NCBI GenBank assembly: GCA_009783395.1
Contig: WRHA01000275.1
Location: forward strand, 1 to 5,726
Reading direction: 5' to 3'
Length of the DNA: 5,726 nucleotides
Source of the DNA: Defluviitaleaceae bacterium
GTDB lineage: Bacteria; Bacillota; Clostridia; Lachnospirales; WQUN01
Shown: positions 1-4,949 of the stretch, piece after piece
How positions within the stretch are numbered: the stretch's first letter is position 1
How the letters are laid out: every line of letters begins with the position of its first letter
Notes under the pieces: generated by a model
Told to the model about the DNA's origin: nothing
What the model saw: only the letters and a program-made list of their open reading frames with translations
Database searches by the model: none
Made by a program: the position numbers and the translations under genes

Positions 1-2
1 TG

Positions 3-164
3 GGGGCATCGCGCATAGTGTATGTGGCGTGCAAGCCGAAATCGTTGGTGCGCGATTTGCCGGCGTTTGTTGCGGCGGGGTATGAGGTGAAAAGTATTGA
101 GGCGGTTGATATGTTTCCGAGAACGCCGCATTTGGAGGCGATCGCTTGGTTGGAGGCGACTTGA
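3..164 (+). CDS. rlmD: 23S rRNA (uracil-5-)-methyltransferase, RlmD/RlmCD (TrmA) family, C-terminal end only
   Basis: Reading frame 3 is open from the left edge to a TGA at 162-164, giving the last 53 residues of a protein whose start lies outside the window. These enzymes transfer a methyl group from S-adenosylmethionine to C5 of a uracil in 23S rRNA (U1939 for RlmD; the RlmCD form of Gram-positives also modifies U747). Visible are the RIVYVACKP strand, corresponding to the family's VYVSCNP motif, then a VRDL helix, and near the end VDMFPRTPHLE, whose final Glu corresponds to the general base that removes the C5 proton. The catalytic Cys and the SAM site lie upstream and cannot be checked. 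It is the only plus-strand gene and converges on the spore protein gene. The family is clear from the tail; which uridine it modifies cannot be decided here. Confidence 0.85.
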   Translation, partial: GASRIVYVACKPKSLVRDLPAFVAAGYEVKSIEAVDMFPRTPHLEAIAWLEAT

Positions 165-208
165 AAACAAAGAGACTGCCACGCTTATTTAAGTATGACA
201 GCCTCTTT
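165..208 (-). terminator. Rho-independent terminator of the spore protein gene
   Basis: Arms 169-181 and 196-208 form a 13-bp stem with a 14-base loop. Read on the minus strand every position pairs, two of them as G-U wobbles, and the stem is followed by the U-rich run CTTTGTTTTC (174-165). On the plus strand the same two positions become A-C mismatches and no T-run follows. The element is therefore built to stop minus-strand transcription, about 40 bases past the spore gene stop. It may also stop the plus-strand methyltransferase transcript less efficiently. Confidence 0.75.
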
Positions 209-247
209 TATGTCTTAATTTACAAAATCCGTTTTGGCAAAAGTGCG

Positions 248-445
248 TTATGCACCGGCCATTTTACGTTCTTGTGCTTCGATCATCTTTTTAACCATTT
301 GGCCTCCAACGGAGCCGTTTTGGTAAGATGTCAGGTTGCCGTTATATCCCTTTGAAAGCGGAACGCCTATTTCGCTTGCAACTTCATATTTGAACGCATC
401 AAGCGCGGCCTTTGCTTCGGGAACGACTGCTTTATTCCTGGACAC
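248..445 (-). CDS. Alpha/beta-type small acid-soluble spore protein (SASP)
   Basis: A 65-residue protein of normal family length. Alpha/beta SASPs coat DNA in the dormant spore, protect it from UV and chemical damage, and are degraded at germination as an amino acid source. Both family signatures are present: KYEVASEIGV at residues 19-28, which holds the germination protease (GPR) site, expected between E21 and V22, and the helix with NGSVGGQMVKKM at 43-54. Between them is the typical GYNGNLTS stretch (33-40). The start is GTG, supported by AGGGGAGG at 453-460, seven bases upstream. One oddity: Tyr41 stands where Arg or Lys is usual (TSR-QNG). The gene is monocistronic, with its own spacer upstream and terminator downstream. 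Expression in the forespore from SigG is expected from the family, but only a weak promoter match is seen. It identifies the host as a spore former. Confidence 0.95.
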   Translation of the reverse strand: MSRNKAVVPEAKAALDAFKYEVASEIGVPLSKGYNGNLTSYQNGSVGGQMVKKMIEAQERKMAGA

Positions 446-452
446 AACTATT

Positions 453-460
453 CCTCCCCT
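453..460 (-). promoter_or_regulatory. Ribosome binding site fixing the GTG start of the spore protein gene
   Basis: Minus-strand AGGGGAGG sits seven bases before the GTG at 445. No ATG with comparable spacing is available in this frame and the protein aligns with the family from this point, so GTG is taken as the start. Confidence 0.8.
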
Positions 461-498
461 ATTGCATAATTACGCGACAAATCTTTTTGCCGCAAAAA

Positions 499-527
499 TA
501 TTATTTGCAGGAGAAAAATTTTTATGT
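499..527 (-). promoter_or_regulatory. Weak candidate SigG/SigF-type promoter for the spore protein gene
   Basis: Minus-strand ACATA (527-523) is followed, after 15 bases, by CAAATAATA (507-499). These loosely resemble the forespore consensus (-35 GNATA, -10 CATNNTA) and would give a leader of roughly 50 bases. The -10 match is poor, so this is only the best of several unconvincing candidates in the spacer. The assignment rests mainly on the family's usual SigG control. Confidence 0.2.
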
Positions 528-539
528 TGGAAATTTTTT

Positions 540-599
540 AGAGGTCGTCCGATTTTTTCGCAAAAAAAATTTTTTTTCAAAGATCGGGGGGCGACCTCT
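540..599. repeat. Imperfect 60-base inverted repeat with an A8T8 centre
   Basis: Outer arms AGAGGTCG (540-547) and CGACCTCT (592-599) are perfect. Inner arms TCCGAT (548-553) and ATCGGG (583-588) extend the stem on the plus strand with one G-U pair, leaving three G bulged out (589-591). The loop region holds T6, CGC, A8 and T8 (553-577), so smaller AT hairpins can also form. It begins only seven bases past the stop of the 62-codon gene, where the end of the long operon would be expected. However, neither strand has a U-run directly after the outer stem, so it is not a textbook terminator. Alternatives are an mRNA-stabilising 3' hairpin, or the remains of a small repetitive element. No target duplication is visible. 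Confidence 0.5.
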
Positions 600-606
600 G
601 CCCTTA

Positions 607-795
607 TTATGATTCGGATATTTCCTCATCGACCAGTTCTTTTACATAGGCAATGTCCTCTTTGGTCATGCCCGATTTTGTTTCCCGGATAAGACCGCCC
701 AACCCGTTTATCTTAATACCCTTATTGCGTCTTTCGATAACCATCAACTTGAAAAGGTTTTGCTTTTGAAGCACTTGCATTTCATTCAATGTCAT
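607..795 (-). CDS. Small protein of unknown function encoded directly after efp
   Basis: I do not recognise this 62-residue protein. It is charged, has no Cys, signal peptide or membrane segment, and seems to be two helices (about residues 2-25, rich in K, Q and R, and about 43-60, ending in the acidic stretch ELVDEEISES). A Gly-containing segment, GIKINGLGGLIR (26-37), joins them. The ATG at 795 is preceded by GGAG (804-801) with five bases spacing, and the gene lies 18 bases after the efp stop, so it is very probably the last gene of the same transcript. The good ribosome site, tight placement and protein-like composition argue for a real gene. A structural, DNA-binding or regulatory role cannot be chosen from sequence alone. 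Confidence 0.6.
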   Translation of the reverse strand: MTLNEMQVLQKQNLFKLMVIERRNKGIKINGLGGLIRETKSGMTKEDIAYVKELVDEEISES

Positions 796-813
796 GCTCT
801 CTCCGCCTCTCTG

Positions 814-1371
814 TTAAACCCGACCTAAATATTCCCCCGTGCGAGTATCGATTTTTACGATTTCGCCGCTTGAAACAAACAGCGGAACCTTGACTACCGC
901 GCCGGTTTCGACGGTTGCGGGCTTTGTTGCGCCCTGGGCGGTGTTTCCGGCAAAGCCGGGCTCGGTTTCGGTTATCTCAAGCTCGACATGCATGGGCGGC
1001 TCGATGCCAAAAATGCGACCATTGTGAACTTGCACCTGCACGATTTCGTTTTCTTTTACGAAAACGAGTGAATCGCCGACGTCGGCAGCGTTCATTTCAA
1101 GCTGCTCGAAGCTTTCGTTGTCCATAAAATAGTACAGCGTGCCGTCGGTGTAAAGGTATTGCAGGTCGCGGCGGTCGATGTGTGCGCGGGGCATTTTTTC
1201 AGTTGGGCGAAATGTTTTTTCCAAAACCGCGCCCGTTTCAAGGTTTTTAATCGTCGAGCGCACAAACGCCGCACCTTTCCCCGGCTTAACGTGCTGGAAA
1301 TCGGTAATTGTGTAAAGCGCGCCTTCAATTTCCAGTGTAATTCCGTTTTTGAATTCTCCTGCTGAGATCAT
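814..1371 (-). CDS. efp: Translation elongation factor P
   Basis: A full-length, 185-residue EF-P. The protein binds the ribosome between the P and E sites and stimulates peptide bond formation on polyproline stretches. The three beta-barrel domains are evident: the N-terminal KOW-like domain with [12 protein letters not shown] (residues 27-38), the central OB domain from about residue 65, and the C-terminal OB domain carrying the EF-P signature ([20 protein letters not shown], about 148-167). The loop-tip residue is Lys32, the position that receives a 5-aminopentanol group in Bacillus subtilis; whether this host modifies it is unknown. The start is fixed by the conserved MISAGEF beginning. 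The AAAGGAG site (1389-1383) lies 11 bases upstream, slightly far. It follows comFB by 22 bases with no visible promoter between, so it is probably expressed from the ilvE promoter or from an unseen internal one. Confidence 0.97.
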   Translation of the reverse strand: MISAGEFKNGITLEIEGALYTITDFQHVKPGKGAAFVRSTIKNLETGAVLEKTFRPTEKMPRAHIDRRDLQYLYTDGTLYYFMDNESFEQLEMNAADVGDSLVFVKENEIVQVQVHNGRIFGIEPPMHVELEITETEPGFAGNTAQGATKPATVETGAVVKVPLFVSSGEIVKIDTRTGEYLGRV

Positions 1372-1393
1372 TTAATATCGCTCTCCTTTGAAT

Positions 1394-1672
1394 TTAGTCC
1401 ATCTCGTGGCGTGGATTTTGTTCAACCATCAATGCCGCATCGGTTATGGCCCGTACGACATCAGCATCGAACTGGTTTTGCAATTGAGCTACCCGTGCAT
1501 AAAGCTTGCCCTCTGCCGTCACAACATATTTTGGCGGGAGCTTGTTTAATGCCAGCGCGAACCTGTCCAACTCACAACGCTCGCATCTGCACACGCTTGG
1601 CATCCCGTTTAAAATCGCAGGCGCACGGTCGCGAACCATATCCTCCATATGGTTATGCATTTCAAGTAACAT
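1394..1672 (-). CDS. comFB: ComFB family protein (late competence development)
   Basis: A 92-residue protein covering the whole ComFB domain. Diagnostic features are the N-terminal helix with NHMEDMVRD (7-15), the cysteine cluster C28-x-C30-x-x-C33, the core ALNKLPPKYVVT (41-52) with GKLYARV (55-61), and the C-terminal helix ending in QNPRHEMD. In Bacillus subtilis comFB lies in the comF competence operon, although it is dispensable for transformation there. Cyanobacterial members have been reported as receptors for cyclic dinucleotides controlling pili and natural competence. Only three Cys are present; they could bind zinc with an outside ligand or by dimerisation (inference). The gene starts one base after the GspH-like prepilin stop and uses AGGAGGT (1687-1681) inside that gene's last codons, eight bases before the ATG. 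Its position beside two prepilin-like genes supports a link to pili or DNA uptake. Confidence 0.9.
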   Translation of the reverse strand: MLLEMHNHMEDMVRDRAPAILNGMPSVCRCERCELDRFALALNKLPPKYVVTAEGKLYARVAQLQNQFDADVVRAITDAALMVEQNPRHEMD

Positions 1673-1673
1673 T

Positions 1674-2120
1674 TTAATTAACCTCCTCTATATTATGTAT
1701 CCGAACTTGACCGCCGCTTAGAGTGGTTGTTATCGGAAGATGCAAATTTCCGCTTCTCAGAGCAATTGTGCCGGGTATTGCAGTGCCTCGCGGAAGAAAT
1801 GAAATCGTATTTGACGGATAATTTACGGAAAAAAGATTTACATCCATGTAAACCGTTCGGATTATCTCACGTGTTTCAGATAAAATAATATTGTATCGAT
1901 TGTTTACCGTATCAAAATGAATGCCGATGCGCTGCCCTTCCATAACTGCCCTTCGCTGTGCGTAGCGCAGGTCGGCTTGCAGGCGGACGGCGGCGTTTTG
2001 CAAAGCGCGATAGTCGGAAGCGCGTGTGTTTACCCCAACCAGAACAGCCCCCGCGACAATTGCAAAAACCGCCAGTACAATCGTTAGCTCAAGAAGCGTT
2101 ATGCCGGCGCGGGATTTCAT
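1674..2120 (-). CDS. GspH/FimT-like type IV prepilin (pseudopilin)
   Basis: A 148-residue prepilin. A short basic leader MKSRAG is followed by the cleavage/methylation motif G6-ITLLELTIV. PilD-type peptidase should cut after Gly6, and Glu11 is the conserved Glu+5 of the mature protein. Residues 7-30 form the hydrophobic assembly helix. The rest is a helix (YRALQNAAVRLQADLRYAQRRAV) followed by beta-strands, ending in GQVRIHNIEEVN, which fits the GspH/FimT group of minor pseudopilins that initiate or prime pilus fibres. No Cys is present. The ATG overlaps the yqeG stop as ATGA and no Shine-Dalgarno sequence lies within 15 bases, so translation is probably coupled to yqeG. No pilus ATPase, platform protein or peptidase is in the window, so the fibre it joins (type IV pilus or competence pseudopilus) is unknown. 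Confidence 0.88.
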   Translation of the reverse strand: MKSRAGITLLELTIVLAVFAIVAGAVLVGVNTRASDYRALQNAAVRLQADLRYAQRRAVMEGQRIGIHFDTVNNRYNIILSETREIIRTVYMDVNLFSVNYPSNTISFLPRGTAIPGTIALRSGNLHLPITTTLSGGQVRIHNIEEVN

Positions 2121-2629
2121 TTGGATGTATGCTTTTTATAAAAATCGCGCAATATTCTGCGCTCAAGCACGCGCTTTGCACGAACAAGGACAAAATCCCT
2201 GTCCGAAATCGGTTTAACCATAATCGTTGTAATTTTTGCGTTTTTACCCGCCCAAATATCGGACAAAAGCTGGTCGCCGATAATCGCGGTTTCGGCGGGC
2301 TTTGTGCCCATTGTTTCCATTGCGTAACGGATGCCTCGTGTAAAAGGTTTTATTGCGTTTGCTATGCCGGGCAGGTTAAGCTTTTCGTTAAAATGACCGA
2401 GCCGTTTGTTTGTGTTATTTGTAACCAAACAGATGCGAAACCCCTTGCGCTCAAGGCGTCGAAGCAGTCCCGCGATTTTTGCCGACGGACCCAACTCATC
2501 AAAATTCGTTAGCGTGTTATCAATATCGAAAATCAGGCCGCGTATATTGTTCTTCCAAAGTTCATCGTAGGGGATTTGAAAAACCGAGTCGTAATAAAAG
2601 TCCGGCTCGAAATAAGAAGCTAACATCAT
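2117..2629 (-). CDS. yqeG: YqeG family HAD phosphatase (subfamily IIIA)
   Basis: A 170-residue protein, close to the usual YqeG length. All HAD motifs are present: motif I DIDNTL with nucleophile D35 and acid D37, motif II VTNN with T70, motif III Lys94 in IKPF, and motif IV GDQLLSD with G118, D119 and D124. YqeG is a widely conserved putative phosphatase of Firmicutes; its physiological substrate is not established, so a reaction beyond phosphomonoester hydrolysis should not be assumed. A strong GGAGGGG (2639-2633) precedes two adjacent ATG codons, 2629 and 2626. The second has the more usual spacing, so the protein may start one residue later. It sits between two prepilin-like genes: 12 bases after the PilX-like gene and overlapping the next as ATGA. 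Confidence 0.93.
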   Translation of the reverse strand: MMLASYFEPDFYYDSVFQIPYDELWKNNIRGLIFDIDNTLTNFDELGPSAKIAGLLRRLERKGFRICLVTNNTNKRLGHFNEKLNLPGIANAIKPFTRGIRYAMETMGTKPAETAIIGDQLLSDIWAGKNAKITTIMVKPISDRDFVLVRAKRVLERRILRDFYKKHTSK

Positions 2630-2641
2630 CCACCCCTCCGC

Positions 2642-3151
2642 CTAATATGCAACACGGAATAACTCTAACATTACAAGCGTGTTACAGTCAAGAAGATTTG
2701 CCGATTTACGCACAACAGTTACCGGCGCATCGGGGGCATTTTTTTGCACTCGCGTTTCTATGTAAAATACTTCGTCGCGTTCGCGTTCGCATATCGTTGT
2801 CGTTGCGAAAAAATCGCTTCTTGAGTCGCCAAAATTTACGCCAAGCGTCCATACATAACGCCACCTGCGCAAACATGCCGGAGCATGTCTATGCCAACAC
2901 GCTTCGGAAGAAACAAAATTTTCAAAAACAATATCATTTTCATCTGCTCTGTTCCCAAGCGCGATTTCCAGCTCGTGAAATGCTCGCTCGTTTCCGGCAA
3001 GGGCTACATCGTAGAGACCGTAAAAATCCGCATAACGCGCAGTGATGTTTCGGCTTGTTGCTGTTACTGTCAGAACAGTCAAAACCAAAGACAGCGCGAC
3101 AAATGCGGCTACGATTACCAAAATATAGGCAGAGCCTTTTTGATCTGTCAT
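2642..3151 (-). CDS. PilX-like minor prepilin / pilus assembly protein
   Basis: A 169-residue protein with a short leader MTDQKG followed by a hydrophobic helix SAYILVIVAAFVALSLVLTV (7-26, continuing to about 30). This resembles the KGSALVIV start of PilX-type and GspK-type minor pilins, with expected cleavage after Gly6. The mature protein lacks Glu at +5 (Ile instead), as seen in some minor pilins that cap or prime fibres. The following helix (about 33-65) matches the usual alpha1 extension, and the remainder has four Cys (85, 93, 121, 156) that could form disulfides outside the membrane. The ATG overlaps the ilvE stop as ATGA and the nearest GGAGG is more than 20 bases away, so translational coupling to ilvE is likely. 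A role in pilus or pseudopilus assembly is inferred from the N-terminus and from the GspH-like gene one gene away. Confidence 0.72.
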   Translation of the reverse strand: MTDQKGSAYILVIVAAFVALSLVLTVLTVTATSRNITARYADFYGLYDVALAGNERAFHELEIALGNRADENDIVFENFVSSEACWHRHAPACLRRWRYVWTLGVNFGDSRSDFFATTTICERERDEVFYIETRVQKNAPDAPVTVVRKSANLLDCNTLVMLELFRVAY

Positions 3152-4203
3152 ACGGGTACGCGCCAGTTGAATTTATCCTCCATGTCGCCGCGTTGGATTT
3201 TTGCCAGGGTGTCGTAGAGATTGCGGCTGGTTTTGCCTTCGTTTCCGTCGCCAACCAAAATTTTCCTTCCTTTATATAGGAAGTGACTTACCGGGGCGAT
3301 TACGCAGGCGGTGCCTGTGCCGAATGTTTCCTCCAGCGCGCCCGACTCTGCCGATGATGCCAGTTCGTCGATGGTGATTGGGCGTTCCTCGACTTCGAAT
3401 CCCATGTCGCGGCAAAGGGTCAAAATACTGTCGCGGGTGATGCCGGCCAGGATGCTGCCGTTTAGTGCGGGGGTTATTATTTTGCCGGAAATTTTGAAAA
3501 ATATGTTCATTGTGCCGACTTCTTCGATGTATTTGCGCTCTACGCCGTCCAGCCACAGGGCTTGGGCGCATCCGTTTTCTTGGGCGCGGGTTAGGGCGGC
3601 CAAAGATGCGGCGTAGTTTCCGCCTGTTTTGGATTGTCCCGTTCCGCCTCTGACGGCGCGAACATATTCGTCTTCCACGTAAATTCCTACGGGCTGAAAC
3701 GCACCGAAATACGCGCCGACGGGACACATTATTATGGCAAATTGGTATGTTTTGGATACCGCAACCCCCAGGAAGGGATCGTCGGCGAAGAAAAACGGGC
3801 GGATATAGAGCGAGCCGTCGGGCTCGTTGGGAATCCAGTCTATGTCGAGGTTTACAAGGGCTTTTACCGCCTCAATATAATCCGCTTCGGGAAAATTCGG
3901 GATGCATACGCGTGCGTTTGAAAAATTTGCACGCCGTGCGTTCATTTCCGGGCGAAAGAGGTAGCACTTTCCGTCTTTTCCGCGATATGCCTTCATGCCC
4001 TCAAAGGTTTCCTGCCCGTAATGCAATGCGGCACACGCGGGCGAGAAGCTCATGTTTCCATGCGGAACAATACGTGCGTCCCGCCAGCCCGTTTCTTCCG
4101 AGTAGTTCATTAGAAACATATGGTCGGTGAAGATTCTGCCAAATGCAGGCGTTTCTGTAGGTTTTTCCTTCGGCGCGGTTGTCTTGGTTATGCTTATCTT
4201 CAT
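3148..4203 (-). CDS. ilvE: Branched-chain amino acid aminotransferase
   Basis: A 351-residue class IV PLP-dependent aminotransferase of the longer IlvE type (about 350 residues). It interconverts leucine, isoleucine and valine with their 2-oxo acids using 2-oxoglutarate/glutamate in the cytoplasm. Landmarks are LHYGQETFEGMKAYR (60-74), FRPEMNARR (83-91), IRPFFFA (134-140), GGTGQSKTGGNYAASL with the Schiff-base Lys192, EEVGTMNIFF (227-236), the AGITRDSIL segment (253-261) and GTGTACVIAPV (295-305). The ATG has GGAGGT (4215-4210) six bases upstream. It is the first gene of the long run and lies just behind a strong SigA promoter. No biosynthetic ilv/leu neighbours accompany it, so it may serve both synthesis and degradation. 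Confidence 0.96.
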   Translation of the reverse strand: MKISITKTTAPKEKPTETPAFGRIFTDHMFLMNYSEETGWRDARIVPHGNMSFSPACAALHYGQETFEGMKAYRGKDGKCYLFRPEMNARRANFSNARVCIPNFPEADYIEAVKALVNLDIDWIPNEPDGSLYIRPFFFADDPFLGVAVSKTYQFAIIMCPVGAYFGAFQPVGIYVEDEYVRAVRGGTGQSKTGGNYAASLAALTRAQENGCAQALWLDGVERKYIEEVGTMNIFFKISGKIITPALNGSILAGITRDSILTLCRDMGFEVEERPITIDELASSAESGALEETFGTGTACVIAPVSHFLYKGRKILVGDGNEGKTSRNLYDTLAKIQRGDMEDKFNWRVPV

Positions 4204-4223
4204 GAGTACACCTCCGTGAAAAT

Positions 4224-4251
4224 TTTATACTTTTATTCGGAGTCGTGTCAA
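4224..4251 (-). promoter_or_regulatory. SigA-type promoter of the ilvE operon
   Basis: Minus-strand TTGACA (4251-4246, perfect -35) and TATAAA (4229-4224, one mismatch) are separated by 16 bases. Transcription should begin near 4217, leaving a leader of about 15 bases that is almost entirely the ribosome binding site. There is no room for a T-box, attenuator or riboswitch. The -35 element begins only five bases past the terminator of the upstream toxin gene. Confidence 0.8.
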
Positions 4252-4256
4252 ATTTA

Positions 4257-4295
4257 AAAATCGGTGCGGGTAGTGTCACTACCCGCACCGATTTT
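4257..4295 (-). terminator. Rho-independent terminator of the toxin-antitoxin operon
   Basis: Arms 4257-4275 and 4277-4295 are perfectly complementary over 19 bases around a single central base, so the real loop is probably about five bases. The core CGGTGCGGGTAGTG is GC-rich and is flanked by A4 and T4/T5 on both sides, so it can act in either direction. It begins 13 bases after the toxin stop and ends next to the ilvE -35 element, insulating ilvE from toxin-antitoxin transcription. Confidence 0.93.
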
Positions 4296-4308
4296 ATCAT
4301 TAGGCTTT

Positions 4309-4632
4309 TCAGAGTTCTCCGGTCGAAGCTCGATACTCTGCCATACGGCGGTCTGTGTCTCTTGAGTGATGAAAAATGCGATGGACGATTACCATTTTTC
4401 GCTTCTCGTCTACACTGTAGAATAAGATATAATCGTCCAAAATCATCCGTCGGAAAAACGGATCAATCTCATACTCGGGGCAACTAAACGGCATGGTCTT
4501 TAGCGAGCGAATTTGTTCTTTCATAATCTCAAAGAATCTGCGAACAGCACCGCGGCTATATTTGGTTAAATACTCTTCTATCGCCTCGATGTCATGATTG
4601 GCGGCGTCCAAAATCATCGGTCGATAATTCAT
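4309..4632 (-). CDS. RelE/ParE superfamily toxin of a type II toxin-antitoxin system
   Basis: A 107-residue small basic protein with the RelE/ParE fold pattern: an N-terminal strand and two helices (ANHDIEAIEEYLTKYS, then AVRRFFEIMKEQIRSLKTMP), then a beta-sheet with RRMILDDYILFYSVDE (61-76) and the closing strand KMVIVHRIFHHSRD (79-92). This resembles the ParE-toxin Pfam group more than classical RelE, so the target (ribosome-bound mRNA or DNA gyrase) cannot be told from sequence. It overlaps the antitoxin gene by ATGA and has only a short GAGG three bases from the ATG, so translation probably depends on the antitoxin, which is the usual way to keep toxin below antitoxin. It ends just before a strong terminator. 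The frame is intact, so the toxin may be functional. Confidence 0.9.
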   Translation of the reverse strand: MNYRPMILDAANHDIEAIEEYLTKYSRGAVRRFFEIMKEQIRSLKTMPFSCPEYEIDPFFRRMILDDYILFYSVDEKRKMVIVHRIFHHSRDTDRRMAEYRASTGEL

Positions 4633-4919
4633 AATCCTCGTGCTGTAAGCCGTTTCTCTAAGCTGTCGAAAACATCCTCTGCGTCGTGAATCACAGTGTT
4701 AGGGTCGAGCAGTGAGGCTTTAGATGCCCGGAGTTCGCTGTAGATGTGTTGTTGGTGAAGAAATTCCTCGAACCTCCCGAACATATCCATATTTATCAAA
4801 GCCATTTCGCCCCTGCCGTTATTTGTAATAATTACATGGTCGCTCTCTGCCACGATTTTCGCTACTTCTGCATAGTGATTTCGCAAATCTCGTGATGGCC
4901 TAATTTGCGTTTTCAGCAT
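4629..4919 (-). CDS. Phd/YefM family antitoxin
   Basis: A 96-residue protein. The N-terminal two-thirds is the Phd/YefM DNA-binding and dimerisation domain: IRPSRDLRNHYAEVAKIV (7-24), then HVIITNNGRGEMALINMDMFGRFEEFL (28-54). The charged C-terminal part (about 65-96) is where these antitoxins wrap around and neutralise the toxin. By family knowledge it represses its own promoter, with the toxin as co-repressor. The ATG has GAGGAG (4934-4929) nine bases upstream. A promoter with an internal palindrome lies immediately before it. The pair sits between ygiQ and the ilvE run as a compact unit with its own promoter and terminator, which is typical of mobile toxin-antitoxin modules, although no attachment site or transposase is visible. 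Confidence 0.93.
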   Translation of the reverse strand: MLKTQIRPSRDLRNHYAEVAKIVAESDHVIITNNGRGEMALINMDMFGRFEEFLHQQHIYSELRASKASLLDPNTVIHDAEDVFDSLEKRLTARGL

Positions 4920-4949
4920 AAGCGCACGCTCCTCTATCTTTTTGGCATT

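Noticed and set aside
540..599. Inverted repeat as a standard rho-independent terminator of the efp operon
   Set aside because: On the minus strand the outer stem is followed by A6, not U, and the T8 run lies inside the loop.
336..692. 118-codon plus-strand open frame over the spore gene and spacer
   Set aside because: It overlaps the clear SASP gene on the other strand, reads through the AT-rich hairpin, has no ribosome site and resembles no family.
1958..2512. 184-codon plus-strand open frame across yqeG and the GspH-like gene
   Set aside because: It is antisense to two recognised genes, its product is rich in Cys and Arg without any domain, and it has no ribosome site.
2479..3045. 188-codon plus-strand open frame over the PilX-like gene
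   Set aside because: It shadows the minus-strand prepilin gene; composition is skewed to Arg, Gln and His and no motif is visible.
3272..3727. 151-codon minus-strand open frame inside ilvE
   Set aside because: It is an out-of-frame reading of ilvE, extremely Arg-rich and low in complexity.
4204..4308. T-box or riboswitch upstream of ilvE
   Set aside because: The promoter lies downstream of the only hairpin, and the leader is about 15 bases.
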